Position numbers and translations under genes: made by a program. The notes beneath the pieces were generated by a model. It ran no database searches and was not told the origin of the DNA. It was given only the letters and a program-made list of their open reading frames with translations. A stretch of DNA of 64,000 bases from Anagrus nilaparvatae (lineage: Eukaryota > Arthropoda > Insecta > Hymenoptera > Mymaridae). Positions within the stretch are counted from its first letter, which is position 1, and each line of letters starts with the position of its first letter. Below, piece by piece: positions 22,388-33,244 of this stretch. The stretch is taken from NCBI GenBank assembly GCA_022575985.1, contig JAKSXM010000040.1, positions 14,030,001-14,094,000 on the forward strand. The letters run 5' to 3'.

Positions 22388-22977
22388 AAATTTTGTGAAA
22401 GATGAGCTTAGGAAAAAAGTGGCTAAACAAATGAAAAAGGTGAGAAATGAAAAAGTACAAGTACCAACAGAAATGGTGAAAAAAATAGAGAGCAACGAAG
22501 CATATATTGAGAAAAAAAATATGAGAAGGGAGGAGAGATAATGTTATAATAACCGGACTGGAAATAGAAGGAGATGCAGTGAAAGAGGGAGTGAACGAAT
22601 GGATTAACAATACAATGAAAATTCAAGTAGATATTGAAAAAGGATGGAAAGTGAGAGATGCAATGTATTGTATTAAATTGAAGAGTTGGGAAGATAAAGT
22701 TAGATTAATGAGATATACATTTACGCTTAAAGGATCAAATATATATATAAATGATGATTTAACATATAAAGAAAGAGAAATACAAAGACACATTAAAAAA
22801 TGCGCTGATGAGTATAAAGAGAAGCATAAGGATGTTAAAATAAAAATTAGATATATAAAGCTTTTTTTTTTAAATGATGAGATATATGTTTATGATAAAA
22901 CAAAAGATAAATTAATAAAACAGATCACTAATGATCATGAAGGGGATAAAGGTGATAATAGTAGTTCAAAAAACTAA
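22388..22977 (+). pseudogene. LINE ORF1, RNA-binding C-terminal part
   Basis: After two frame changes the product reads NVIITGLEIEGD (a beta strand and loop typical of ORF1 RRM), INNTMKIQVDI, and LTYKEREIQRHIKKCADEYKEK, ending at 22977. The LTxxEREIQ block is frequent in insect LINE ORF1. Function inferred: RNA binding during target-primed reverse transcription. Confidence 0.65.
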
Positions 22978-22994
22978 AAAAATACTCACTAAAT

Positions 22995-23868
22995 GTGAGC
23001 ATCCCTGATAATATCGCTAATGAAGAGGCGCTAAATAGTACAAATAAATATAAAAAAGAAGTTGAAAATGTATTTATATGTAATAATAAGAGATTTAAAA
23101 ATAGTAAAAATAGAAAAATAAATAAAAAAGAGAAGAAAATTACAATTTTGCACTGGAATATAGCTGGACTTTTAAACAAAGAAAATGATTTTTATAAGTT
23201 AATAGAAAAATATGATTTAGTTTGCCTAAGTGAAACTTGGGTAGAGCAAAAAGACCATAATTATGCAGTAAAAATATTAGATAATAATCATGATTGGTGA
23301 TTCGAATTTGCAGAAAAAGGTGGAAGTAGAGGTAGAGCTAAAGGTGGACTTATCATAGGAGCCAAAAGAAAGGAAAATAAAATATATGTAATAGGTAAAT
23401 GGTTAGTAGAAATAATTTTAAAAATTAAAAACATCGAATTTGAAATTTTGTTTTGCTATATGGAAGAAAATAAGCAGAATGCTTTAGATATACTAAGTAA
23501 GAAAATTGATGAAAAATATAATGAAAGAATTATTGTAATAGGTGATTTTAATGCAAGAACTGCCAACGAAAAAGGTGCTAATTTACTTAATGAAAAGAAG
23601 GAATATAGGATATCGCTAGATAAAAAGTTAAACACTGAAGGTAAATCGCTAATTGAATGGTGTAAGAAAAACGATCTGTGCATATTAAACGTAGAGATGG
23701 AAGGAGACGAGAAAGGAGAATATACATTCTATGGAAAAGGTAATACAGTAATAGATTATGGAATCTGTAACATGAAAGGATTAAATGAAATTGATGAGTT
23801 CAAGATTCTTAAAGAAAGATTCTCTGATCATATGGCTCTATCACTTACTATCAGAAAAACGTTAGAAG
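22995..23868 (+). pseudogene. LINE ORF2, AP endonuclease domain
   Basis: Motifs in order: ILHWNIAGL (Asn), LVCLSETW (Glu), GGLIIGA, IIVIGDFNART (Asp/Asn), DYGICN, FSDHMALSL (Asp/His). These are the catalytic steps of the apurinic-type endonuclease that nicks target DNA. A TGA at 23298-23300, in place of a Trp codon, breaks the ORF between the Glu motif and GGLIIGA. Confidence 0.85.
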
Positions 23869-25474
23869 TAACCGATAATATTAAATTTAAGGAAATACAG
23901 GATATGTCAGAAGAAGGTATGCAAAAATTTATGAATAATCTTGAAAATATTAATGTGCCAAGTAGTAGCTGGTCAGATTTGAAAAATGATATAGCAAAAT
24001 CGATAAATACAAAAATGATTAAGATTGACTGTAATAATTGTACAGAGCCCTGGTGGAATGAAAAATGCTGGGTTAAAAAGATAATATATATAGAAAAATG
24101 GAAAGATTGGATGGATAGTAAAATTAGAAAAGATTTGTATTTAAATGCAAGATGGAATTATAGAGAGACGATCAGAAAAGAAAAGAAAAATTATAATCAA
24201 GAATTAATTGTAGAATGTAAAAGAACAAAAAATGCAAGAAAATTTTGGAGAATAATAGGAGGTAATAAAAGTAAAGAAAATATAGTAAAATATGTGAAGA
24301 TACAAAATAAAGAATGGATTGAGCACTTTATGCAGCTGCTAGGGGGTGAAGAAAATAACATAATAATAAATGAATTAAAAGAAATTGTTGAAGATTATAA
24401 AAGGAGAAATACTAGCATAAATAACAAAAGAATTGAAGAGGTAGAAGTGATAGCAGCAATAAAAAGTCTTAAAAAAAATAAAGCTACAGGTAGAGATAAA
24501 ATAAAAAATGAAATGTGGATAGAGGCAAAAGATTTAATACTGAAGAGGCTGTGTAAAGTATTAAATAATATTTGGAATGAAATTGGGATCCCAGAGGAAT
24601 GGATAAATGGAATAATTGTACCAATTTTCAAAAAAGGGAAAATTAACGAGGTGAGGAATTTAAGAGGATTTTCTTTAATGGACTCAGGTTACAAAATTTA
24701 TACTGATATCTTAAGAGAGAAAATGGTCAAAAGAATAAAAGAAAAAAATATATATAATGAGTCACAGTTTGGATTTAGAGAAGGTAGAAGTACGATAGAC
24801 GCTATATATGTACTCAAAAATGCAGTTCAAAGATAGATACAAAAAAAGGTATGATATATTTAATGTTTGTTGATTTAAAAGCAGCATTCGGTAATGTAGA
24901 CAGAAAGCATTTATATGAAATGCTAATAGAGAGAGGAATAGAAGAAGATCTAGTTATCAGATTAATAAGTATATATATTGAAACTAAAAACATTGTTAAA
25001 GTGAATGATGAAGAAATAGGAAAGTTTTGGACAAAAAGAGGGGTAAGGTAAGGATGTAAATTAAGTGCAGAAATGTTTAACATTTACCTTTGTGATTTAG
25101 AGCAAGAACTGAAAAAAGTTAGTGAAGGAGGTATAGTAATCGGAAAAAATAAACTATGGTCAATTAGCTATGCAAATGATATAGTTTTAATGTCTAAAAG
25201 TGAGGAAGGGTTAAGAGATATGAGTAAAGTCTTTAAAAAATATTTAACTAAGAAGAAACTTTCTTTAAATACAGAAAAGACTAAAGTAATGGTAATGAAA
25301 AATAGGAAAAGTAAGAATAGCAAATTCAAAAAAAGTATACGTTTGGATGATAAAGTATTTGAAGAAGTAGAGAAATTTAACTACCTAGGATATCTACTGA
25401 GCAGTAACAATAACGACCATGAGCATGTCAGAAATCAAGCAGCAAAAGCAAGGGCTCTACTTGGAAAAGTATGA
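23869..25474 (+). pseudogene. LINE ORF2, reverse transcriptase domain
   Basis: KATGRDKIKNEMW, PIFKKGKINEVRNLRG and SQFGFREGRSTIDA are fingers motifs. LMFVDLKAAFGNVD is the A box, with Gly in place of the family's Asp after AAF. YANDIVLMS is the catalytic C box, normally YADD, so one metal-binding Asp is lost. Stops fall after AVQR (24835), after GVR (25049, in place of Gln) and after LGKV (25474). Both catalytic-box changes point to a dead enzyme. Confidence 0.9.
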
Positions 25475-26305
25475 GGAAAAGGACAAAGATTATGCAAGAA
25501 TGACTGGAAACAAAGAATGGAATTATTCAATACTCTGATAAAAAGTATAGCGTTCTATGGAGTTGAAATTTTTGGATGGAAGCAGTATGAATGCATAGAG
25601 GCACTGCAAAAGAAATATATAAAATGAGTCCTTAAGGTAGAGAGAACAACTCCTGATTATATAATAAGAAGGGAGACAAAAACTACAAAAATGTGTTATG
25701 AAGCAAGGAGAAGAGCAGCAAGGTATGAAGAAAAACTGACAACGTTGATTTTAAATGATGTAAGATTGGAGACCTATAAGAGAAAACATCTATATGAGGA
25801 ATTCAATAAATGAAAAGTAGAAAAGGATAAAGCATTAAAAGATATGAATATAACATATGAAAAAATAGATGATTGGCTAAGGATGGGAGAAGTAGTAAGT
25901 GAAAAAATCAGAGATGTAGGAAAAACTAATACAAAAAATGAAGATTTATTGATGATAGAAGAATCAAGATATGTAAAAGAAATAAAAGAAATACTAGCTG
26001 AAGAATGGAGTAATGACATAATACCTGAATATCTAGAAAAAGGACTGAACATACAAAGAATAGCAAAATATAGAACAGGAGGTGAATTTAGAGGTAGTAA
26101 ATACTGGAGAGATGAAAGTTATAGGAAATGCAGATTATGTAAAAAATATGAAGAAACTCCTAAGCATTTATTTGAAGAATGTGAAGCTAACAGTGCTAAA
26201 ATTGACATTAAAAAAGTGTTAAGTAAAGAAGGTAGTGGAATTGCGTTTATTTTAGGAATAGAATGGAAATTGAAAAGAACTGAAAATGAGGAAAATAATG
26301 TGTAA
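25475..26305 (+). pseudogene. LINE ORF2, C-terminal region with zinc knuckle
   Basis: A thumb and C-terminal region broken by stops at about 25625 and 25811. The last piece (25844-26305) contains CRLCKKYEETPKHLFEEC, a C-x2-C-x7-H-x4-C knuckle typical of the ORF2 end in Jockey/R1/I elements. Stop TAA at 26303-26305. Confidence 0.8.
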
Positions 26306-26488
26306 TGAAGATTAATATGTGATTATGAATTAAATATAATAAATAAATATGATAAATTTTATGAATGGTTAAAGTTAAAAAATTATAAAGTTAAAATGTA
26401 AAATATATCATAAAAATAATGTTAAAATTTTTCTATGTAAATTAAGTGCTAATAGCACAAATGTATAACTTAAGGTTCAATAAAGCTT

Positions 26489-26506
26489 AAATATTTAAAT
26501 CAAGCA
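26489..26506 (+). repeat. LINE target-site duplication, right copy
   Basis: Identical to 21797-21814. After it the Ulp1 frame resumes. Confidence 0.92.
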
Positions 26507-26711
26507 TTATAACACACTTTCCTATCACTGAAAATAATTTAATACAAAATATTGCTCGTGCGAACAATCATATAAACAATGAAAATTATGAACCTCCACG
26601 TAAAAAAATATTATTATCCAGTAAATCTACAATAAACACCAATATGGTTTTGTATACAAGTGAACAAGAAATAAAAGACTTTTCCCAAGAATTTTCAGTA
26701 AAAGAATAATT

Positions 26712-27180
26712 CAGTAAAAAACATTAATAATAATATAATTCAAAACAATAAATCATTTAAAATTATAAATAAAAGGTCAAAGCAACAAATAAAAAATGCT
26801 ACTTTAAAAGCTAATTGCGTAAAAAAAATCATAATTAAGTACAAAAGAATTAGAACTTATTTAGTACTATAAAATTAATTCAGAACAAAGAATGGTATAT
26901 TCAAAAAATGATGAATAAAATGAATGACTTGACTCAAATTGAACGTAGAATGAAAGCTGAGAATATTATAAATATTTGCATCTATGAAAGACGTAATTTT
27001 ATTAGAAAAATAAATGGTACTTTAAAAGATATTCAAAAAAAAATTGATGCTCATTTTTATCAATTTGAATGTGAACGTAAGCGATTTGAGCTGAACAATG
27101 AAGCTTTTGCAGTTCGCAAACGTTATCAATGCTTATGTAGACCATCAAATATTGTCCTTTAAGTGAACGCCTTTTTTCAG
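26712..27180 (+). pseudogene. Element 2 ORF of unknown function
   Basis: An 84-codon piece (26908-27162) is rich in charged residues: ERRMKAENIIN, YERRNFIRK, DAHFYQFECERKRFEL. It looks like an alpha-helical segment and ends in CLCRPSN. I do not recognise it. It lies between Ulp1 and Rep on the same strand, so it is probably part of the element polyprotein or a separate accessory ORF. Confidence 0.45.
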
Positions 27181-27190
27181 TTAGTACGTA

Positions 27191-27780
27191 TAAGAAATAT
27201 TATTTGCAATCTTTATTTTTACCTTCTTTAGAAGATTTCGTAATTTATTCTTTAAATAAAAATAAATCTTCTAGTAAAGAAGACATAGTCAATGATGAAC
27301 ATTTAAATTCTTCATTAACTTTACGAGAAAATAATCAAAGTACAAATATACATTCTGCTGGAAACAATCATGTTTTTAAAAGTGCACAAAATGAAAATAT
27401 GGTTACACATAGAGATAATATAAATTTACAAACCAATAATATTATTGTCAAAAACAACGTTATCTCGGCAGAAAAAATTATAGATATTGACAAACAAAAC
27501 TTATCTCATAATGCTTCATTGCTAACAGGCCCTATTAACAAAGATAAAACATGAGATTGCACTGAAAATTGCAATTTAGATGATTTAGATCTTTTTAATG
27601 CACTTAAATCGTTATTTGAGGATTTTGATATGCGTACTCTTCCATATTTAGACAAATTTTGAAAAAAAAAATTTGACAAAAACTGAACCAGTTAATAATG
27701 ACCATGAATTGTATATATTAGTTGTAGGTATTGCAAATAAAGCAAATGTTGTTTTGGAAAATTTAGTGGATTAAAAAAAG
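27191..27780 (+). pseudogene. Element 2 low-complexity region before Rep
   Basis: 27204-27554 encodes an Asn/Ser-rich, probably disordered stretch. After a TGA, translation continues with LDDLDLFNALKSLFEDFD and, past more stops, HELYILVVGIANKANVVLENLVD. The last piece flows into the next ORF by one frame change. No domain recognised. Confidence 0.45.
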
Positions 27781-27781
27781 T

Positions 27782-28264
27782 ATGGGAAGCTTTAGATTTA
27801 AAAAAAAAAAAAATAATCCACTGTATGAAGACGTTATACTTCGAGAATTTCAGTTTCGCAAAAATCTCCTTTCTAATCTTAAAGATACAGAGTATCAAAT
27901 AATTGATGATAAAAATACGAAATCAGATGTTGAAAAAAATCCATCAAATAACCCAATTGAAAGTGTTATTCCACCAGAGTTAGATACGACTAATCAAAAT
28001 CAGCTTGAAAAGCCTGCTATTATAACAGCAAAATCTCCTACGGATCCTTTTTATGATCAATTGTCTGTATATCCTTTACACAATCAAACGAAAAATGAAG
28101 GTTGTTCAACTTTGTTCCAAATGTTGAAGGTATATGATGAAGCTCTGCATTCAGAAACTAAAAATTTAGATGTGAAATGCTTTCCTTGCTTATTTCCTTA
28201 TGGTAAATATGGTATGGACGATGAAAAAAGAAAATTAAATGAAAAAAAAAATACGCAAAATTAA
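27782..28264 (+). pseudogene. Element 2 pre-Rep region
   Basis: The first part reads NNPLYEDVILREFQFRK. The end reads ALHSETKNLDVKCFPCLFPYGKYGM, the FPxLFPxGxxG block found just before the Rep domain in many Helitron proteins. A stop at 28262-28264 separates it from Rep. Confidence 0.7.
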
Positions 28265-28277
28265 ATAATAGTGATTT

Positions 28278-29005
28278 TATTAAATCGAGGCTGCTTTCGA
28301 AACGTTCTAATTTTAGATCAGATATTCAATATTTATTTTTTTTAATACACAAAGATTCCAAGCGAAAATTAAATGAAGGGATTTTTCAAACTATGAAAGT
28401 CGTTAATCCTAGGTTTAGGCGCACTGCAAAGTATTTTTTACAAAAATTATCCGATAACGATCTAGAACGTAATTTCAATACAGTTTTTTCAAGGTTGCCA
28501 AATACTGAGCAATATCGGAAACAACCAAGAAATAATTTTAATTGTATGGTTGATCACTATGGTCCTGCTCACGTTTTTCTTACCATAAGTCCGGGAGAAT
28601 GGAATGGGACTGAATTAGGAGAATGCTTAAAAAAGTTTTGCAATCCAGAACATCGCGGTAAATCTACTAGTAAGCTTGTAGTACTGGAACCTGTCTTAGC
28701 AGCTGTTTTTATTGAAACAAAGTTTAAGGTGCCTTTAGCATTTATTTTATCACCTGATAATCCGTTGGGTAAAGTTACGCATTATTTTTGGCGCAGAGAC
28801 CAAGGTAGAGGTATGAATCATTTTCATTTAGTACTTTGGATTGAAGATGGACCTGTCTTAGAGCAGAGTCCTGAAGAAACCATAAGATCTTACATTCTAG
28901 AGCATATAACATGTAGAATACCAGATCCCAAAATATCACCAGAATTACATAGAAAACTTAAATTAGAACTTAAATTATTATTAAGAAAATAGATGTAATA
29001 GCTAC
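28278..29005 (+). pseudogene. Element 2 Helitron-like Rep domain
   Basis: Reads FNCMVDHYGPAHVFLTISPGEWN (the GPxxxFLTxSPxEW block), then HYFWRRDQGRGMNHFHLVLWIEDGP. H-F-H is the intact HUH metal-binding motif (compare HSR in Helitron 1). The C-terminal catalytic helix follows in the next segment. It would make and religate nicks during transposition. A stop at 28990-28992 ends the open stretch. Confidence 0.85.
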
Positions 29006-29705
29006 TGTTTAAGAAGAGTAAAGACCAAAACAGGTTTTAGGTCTGTTTGTCGGTTTAGTTTTCCTTGTAAGCAAAGTAATTCTTTGCATGTGTACAAAAT
29101 AAAGACAGCAGCAGTTAATCGACGAAAATTAAAAAAACACGCTAGGTTATAAGATTTACCGCGAAAAGCAAACGAGGTTTTTATTAATGATTATAATCCA
29201 GCGATACAGTAAGTTTGGGAAGGTAACACAGATATTCAGTTTATTAATGATCAATTTCAAATAATCATTGAGAATATTACGAAATATGTAATGAAAATGG
29301 AAAAAAGTCATATTGATTATGAAAGCTTAAAGACCTGTGACTCTTTGCTTTCAGTCATTTGTTCTTTTGCAGTTAAAGCAACAAATAATAGAGAAATTGG
29401 TTCTCTCAAAGCAGCTGATACCCTATTAGGACATTCACTTTATGGAGTCGATAAAGAAACTATGATAAAATGGCTAGATATTAGACAGATTAGAAATAGA
29501 AAATTAAAATGTTTTGAAGATATAAAGAATTTAAATGAAAATTCCACAGATATATTTTGTAATAGTCACATTGATAGCGATTATTCAAACAGACCGGATG
29601 AGTTAGAAACAACGTTTTTGTACGATTTTTCAAAATATTATGATGTCATTACTTATAAACCTAAAAATCCGGAAAATATTACATTTTATCCCATGAAAGA
29701 AGGTT
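29006..29705 (+). pseudogene. Element 2 Rep catalytic-tyrosine and linker region
   Basis: Translation through stops gives a Cys-rich segment, then NPAIQ*VWEGNTDIQF and NITKYVMKMEK. This matches the Y-x2-KY-x2-K active-site helix; the first Tyr appears as Asn, the second (KYV) is kept. The open stretch from 29291 continues with LLGHSLYGVDKETMIKWLDIR and ends at 29705 with FYPMKEG*. Confidence 0.75.
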
Positions 29706-31447
29706 AATTGTATGCCAGGAAGCGTAATAAAAAACCTTACTTAATTAATCACTGGAAAAATAATCCATCTACTGAACCAGAAAATTATTACTAGACATTA
29801 CTATCATCGTTCAAGCCATGGAGACACAATACCTCAGACTTTAAGGGAGAGCACGCGACATATGCGGAGGCATTTCATGCAATTGCTCATGAACTTCCTA
29901 GCGCCATGAAGTACCATTTGAAGTATACAGACAAATTACAAAATCAAGAACTTTTTAATAAGAATGTAGAAAAGGCAATGCAAGAGGAATATAATAAAAC
30001 TCAACAAAATTTATCTGATAATATCCCAGATGGTTGTATGCCTGCAGGAGTTGAATTGGCTGCTAAAGAATTTGAAGATTTAGCTAATATACTTGGCACA
30101 CAATGTAACACCGATACCGAAATAACTCTTAATGAAGATCAAGCTCGAATATTTGAGAACTGGAAACATTCTTTATCTAATGGAATTCTGATAAGATATA
30201 TAATAGGTGGATATGCTGGAACGGGAAAGAGTGAAATTATTAAAAGAATCGTGCAATACAATAAAGATATACAAGGGAAAGACACCATTACACTAGGGCC
30301 TACTGGATTGTCTGCTCATAATGTTCGTGGACTAACTCTTCATAAATTTTCTATGATATCTGTCGATAAAGAAGATAATTTTCAGGAGTATAAAGAACTT
30401 TCTGCTACTTTGAAACGAATAAGAACGGCCTTAAAAAATGCAGATTTGTTAATAATCGATGAAATTTCGATGGTGTCTAACTATCACGTAGCCTTTTTTA
30501 ATCAGAGATTACTAGAAATTTTTGATACATCAAACGAAAAGGACGGCTGGTTTGGAAAAATAAACATTATATTGTTAGGAGATTTATTGTAACTTCGACC
30601 AATTAAAGCTGATTTTATTTTTGACGATTTGAATACCTCAAAATTTAATGAAAAAATGAAGAACATGTTTGCCCATAATCTTTGGAAAGAATGCTTTTGT
30701 TATGATGAATTAAGAATAAATATGAGACAACAAGGTGATAAAACTTATTCCGATATATTGCATAGAATACGTTTAGGAGTAGTAACGAAGGAAGACATCA
30801 ACGTACTCGAACAACGACTTACAAAGTTTGAAAGTATGAATCCACAAAATAGACTTGAAGAGATATGTGCTTATTTTAAAAAATTACCTAGTAACGCCGT
30901 CTGCCTACTGCATACAGTTCTTATGAGTAAAACTCTAAATAAAGCCATGCTAGATAAAATTCCATCTGAAGAAATAAAACTTATAGACGAAGACGCTTAT
31001 CGTTCTGATTAAAGTTTAAAAAATAAAATTGACAAAGATTTAAATGATTTTACTGAAAAACAGACAGCTGGCTCTCCAAAAGAAATTGTAATAAAAATTG
31101 GAAGTCGAGTAATGATAAGAAGAAATATCGATTTAACGCTTGGACTTGTTAATGGAACGATTACAACTATGTGCTCTATCCAAAAAAATGCATCTAATTA
31201 TATTGAAAAAATTGAAATAGAAGTACAGAATAAAGAAAATACAATGGTTTTCATGATAAGAGAAGAGTACTTTTTTCCAGTAGAGAAGGGCATTAATGTT
31301 ACAAGAAAACAATTTCCTTTTTTATTATGCTATGGAATAACAATACATAAATGCCAAGGCCTGAGCTTAGAAAGTGCTATCATCGATATTGGCAATTCAA
31401 TTTTTGAACCCGGACAAGCGTATGTTGCATTGTCTTGAGTTACTAAA
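29706..31447 (+). pseudogene. Element 2 PIF1-type helicase
   Basis: Walker A GGYAGTGKSEI, motif Ia TLGPTGLSAHNVRG, Walker B LLIIDEISMVSN, motif III LLGDLL*LRPI with the Gln codon now TAA (30590-30592), motif V ITIHKCQGLSLESA and motif VI GQAYVALS*VTKL with the Arg codon now TGA (31436-31438). A stop at 31010-31012 is a third break. This is a PIF1/RRM3-family helicase, distinct in sequence from that of Helitron 1, so the two elements are different lineages. Confidence 0.88.
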
Positions 31448-31855
31448 TTGGAAGATTTACATTTGATTAATTTAAGTCCTGCTAAGATAACAGCTAATGT
31501 AGATGCATTGAATGAATATAACCGACTAAGGAAAAAATTTAAACCGTCATTAGAACACTTAAATGAAAAGCCTGCTACTAGTAAAATTTATACTACTGAA
31601 AAAGTTTGGGCAATTTCTGATAAAATTACGGATGCTCAAGATACATTTGATACATTTGGTACTTATGAGCTCTACCACTTTCAAAATGTTGATAATTTTT
31701 CTACATACGTGTATTCATTAGTACAATCTTTGTTTTATTTTTCACGCATTAGGTATGAATTTCATGCATCAGACATTTATTTCATTAAACAGTTATATGA
31801 TGCTTATATCCTCAAGATAAGAATTAATTTAGTCGATTTCAAAAATTCTGTTAAG
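31448..31855 (+). pseudogene. Helicase C-terminus fused to the start of a USP-like domain
   Basis: The first 40 codons are the end of the helicase (KLEDLHLINLSPAKI). Without a stop it continues to FQNVDNFSTYVYSLVQSLF and IRYEFHASDIYFIKQLYDAYIL. This resembles the start of ubiquitin-specific proteases (LxNxGNTCYxNSxLQxLF), with Thr where the catalytic Cys is expected. Sequence after about 31856 does not fit either domain. The USP call rests on motif spacing only. Confidence 0.5.
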
Positions 31856-33244
31856 GTAGGATTCTACTTCGCGCGCTCGGTTTTGAAGCAAAATCGGAAA
31901 ATTACTTTACGGGAAAACGGGAAGGGACGATGGAAAAATTTTTTGGGGTTAAATAAATGAACTAATAAAGAACGTGAAAAAAATTTTTTTAGTTAATTTT
32001 TAGAATTGTTTATGTGTTTAAATTTTATTTGAAGTTAAAGCATTTTCGCCGGAAAGAGCTGCTGGTACCCAAGATAAAAAATGTTTGGCAGCACTTAAAA
32101 AAAAATAAAAAAAAGAATTATAAATTATATGAGTATGGTTATCGTGTGAACTGAAATTTTTAATTTTGGCCTAAAAAAAAAAAGTTGTAAAAATTTTTAA
32201 AAAAATTTCGAAAAAAGTGATTTTTTTTCTAGGTTTTTTGCAAAAAAATATCGAAAAAAATAAAATTTTTGCAATATTTTAGTTCACACAAAAACTACAC
32301 ATTTGCTAAGTATGTGGACCAAATTTGGAGTCGGTCGGACTAGGCGGTTTTAATTTATCCTGGGTACCAGGTGCAAAAAAGTAGTTTCGAGAAAAACGCG
32401 TTTAAAGATTTTTTTTATATATTTTGTGGCAGGGTGCTTTAGAAAAAGGGAGTAAATACTATTAAGAACGTTTCGTATCTTTATAAAAATTTTTTTACGT
32501 ATTCTTGAATAGTTTTTCAACAGAAGAAATAATAGATTACAATTTGGATTGGAAATCGATCCCTGTTTTGTATCACAAGAAAACTATTGTTATCAATGAT
32601 TCATCGACAAATCAAAATAATATTGCTGCGGAAAAAACCTGTCACTTACGTATTTTTTTTGGAAAGTATTAATAAGGATTCGCCACCATTAATTCCAAAT
32701 AATAATTTCATTTCATCCGAAAATTTGCCAATTCAAGAGACAATTCAAGATAAGCTTGTGAAAAATATAAACAAACATACTGATAAAAAAGATACTGATG
32801 TTTCAATTGAACTGCCGGATGTAAGAACAGGTTATAAGGTATTTATTAATTAAATATAAAAAAAAAAAAATTCGTGAATTTCAATAATTTTTTTTGGATA
32901 TCGGTACAAATATTTATTTTGGTCAGGAAAGCGAAGTCAAAAAGATAAAAAAAAATTTTCCCTTGTTGTTATTAACAAATTTTATAAAGTTATTAACTAA
33001 TTTTTATTCCGATTTTTAAAACCGCCCAATTTGAAAAAATTTCTCTCTCTATCTCAACTAATCTAAATCAGTTTTTACTTTTTTAAAAATCTTTTTCCGA
33101 TATAATTTTTTTAATACATTATTTTCACACATAGGCATAAAAAAAATTAATTTAAAGAATTTTGGATCGGAAATATTAATTAGGCAAATTTTTGTTACGA
33201 TAATTTTTACTATAACCAAAACTTTAACTTCAAACCAAAAAACC
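31856..33244. other. Insertion-like sequence splitting the USP-like domain
   Basis: No gene recognised. Includes an inverted-repeat pair (32062-32370), a charged unidentified ORF fragment (32521-32853, with WKSIPVLYHKK), and AT-rich filler. It lies between the USP Cys-box region and the QQ-box region, which adjoin in normal USPs. Confidence 0.5.
32062..32370. repeat. Inverted-repeat pair, possible small MITE
   Basis: CTGGTACCCAAGATAAA at the left is matched by TTTATCCTGGGTACCAG at the right. The interval is 309 bp and AT-rich inside. Confidence 0.55.

Larger units (their letters stand above)
21815..26488 (+). mobile_element. Full-length non-LTR retrotransposon (LINE) inside the Ulp1 gene
   Basis: A 4.67 kb insertion bounded by exact 18-bp target duplications. 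It has a short 5' leader, ORF1 with an RNA-binding-type domain, ORF2 with AP endonuclease, RT and a C-terminal zinc knuckle, and a 3' UTR ending AATAAAGCTT with no long poly(A). The ORFs carry about seven nonsense changes. It fits the Jockey/R1/I group; I cannot name the clade with confidence. Confidence 0.92.
20474..26711 (+). pseudogene. Ulp1-type (C48) cysteine protease, split by a LINE
   Basis: The protease domain lies at about 21350-21800: WLNNDHIDKFHSLL, then FDHWICAYYD (catalytic His), IYIYDSL (Asp), HFPKLQHQRNGTDCGAFA (Gln of the oxyanion hole and catalytic Cys). All four catalytic positions of the SUMO-protease family can be seen. A frameshift near 21500 joins the substrate-entry part to the His part, and several stops lie upstream. 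The ORF runs into the 18-bp target duplication (21797-21814). It continues in frame at 26507 with ITHFPITENN, a Pro-Arg-Lys patch, and a TAA at 26709-26711. Ulp1 enzymes cleave ubiquitin-like tags; in transposons their role is not established. Confidence 0.8.
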
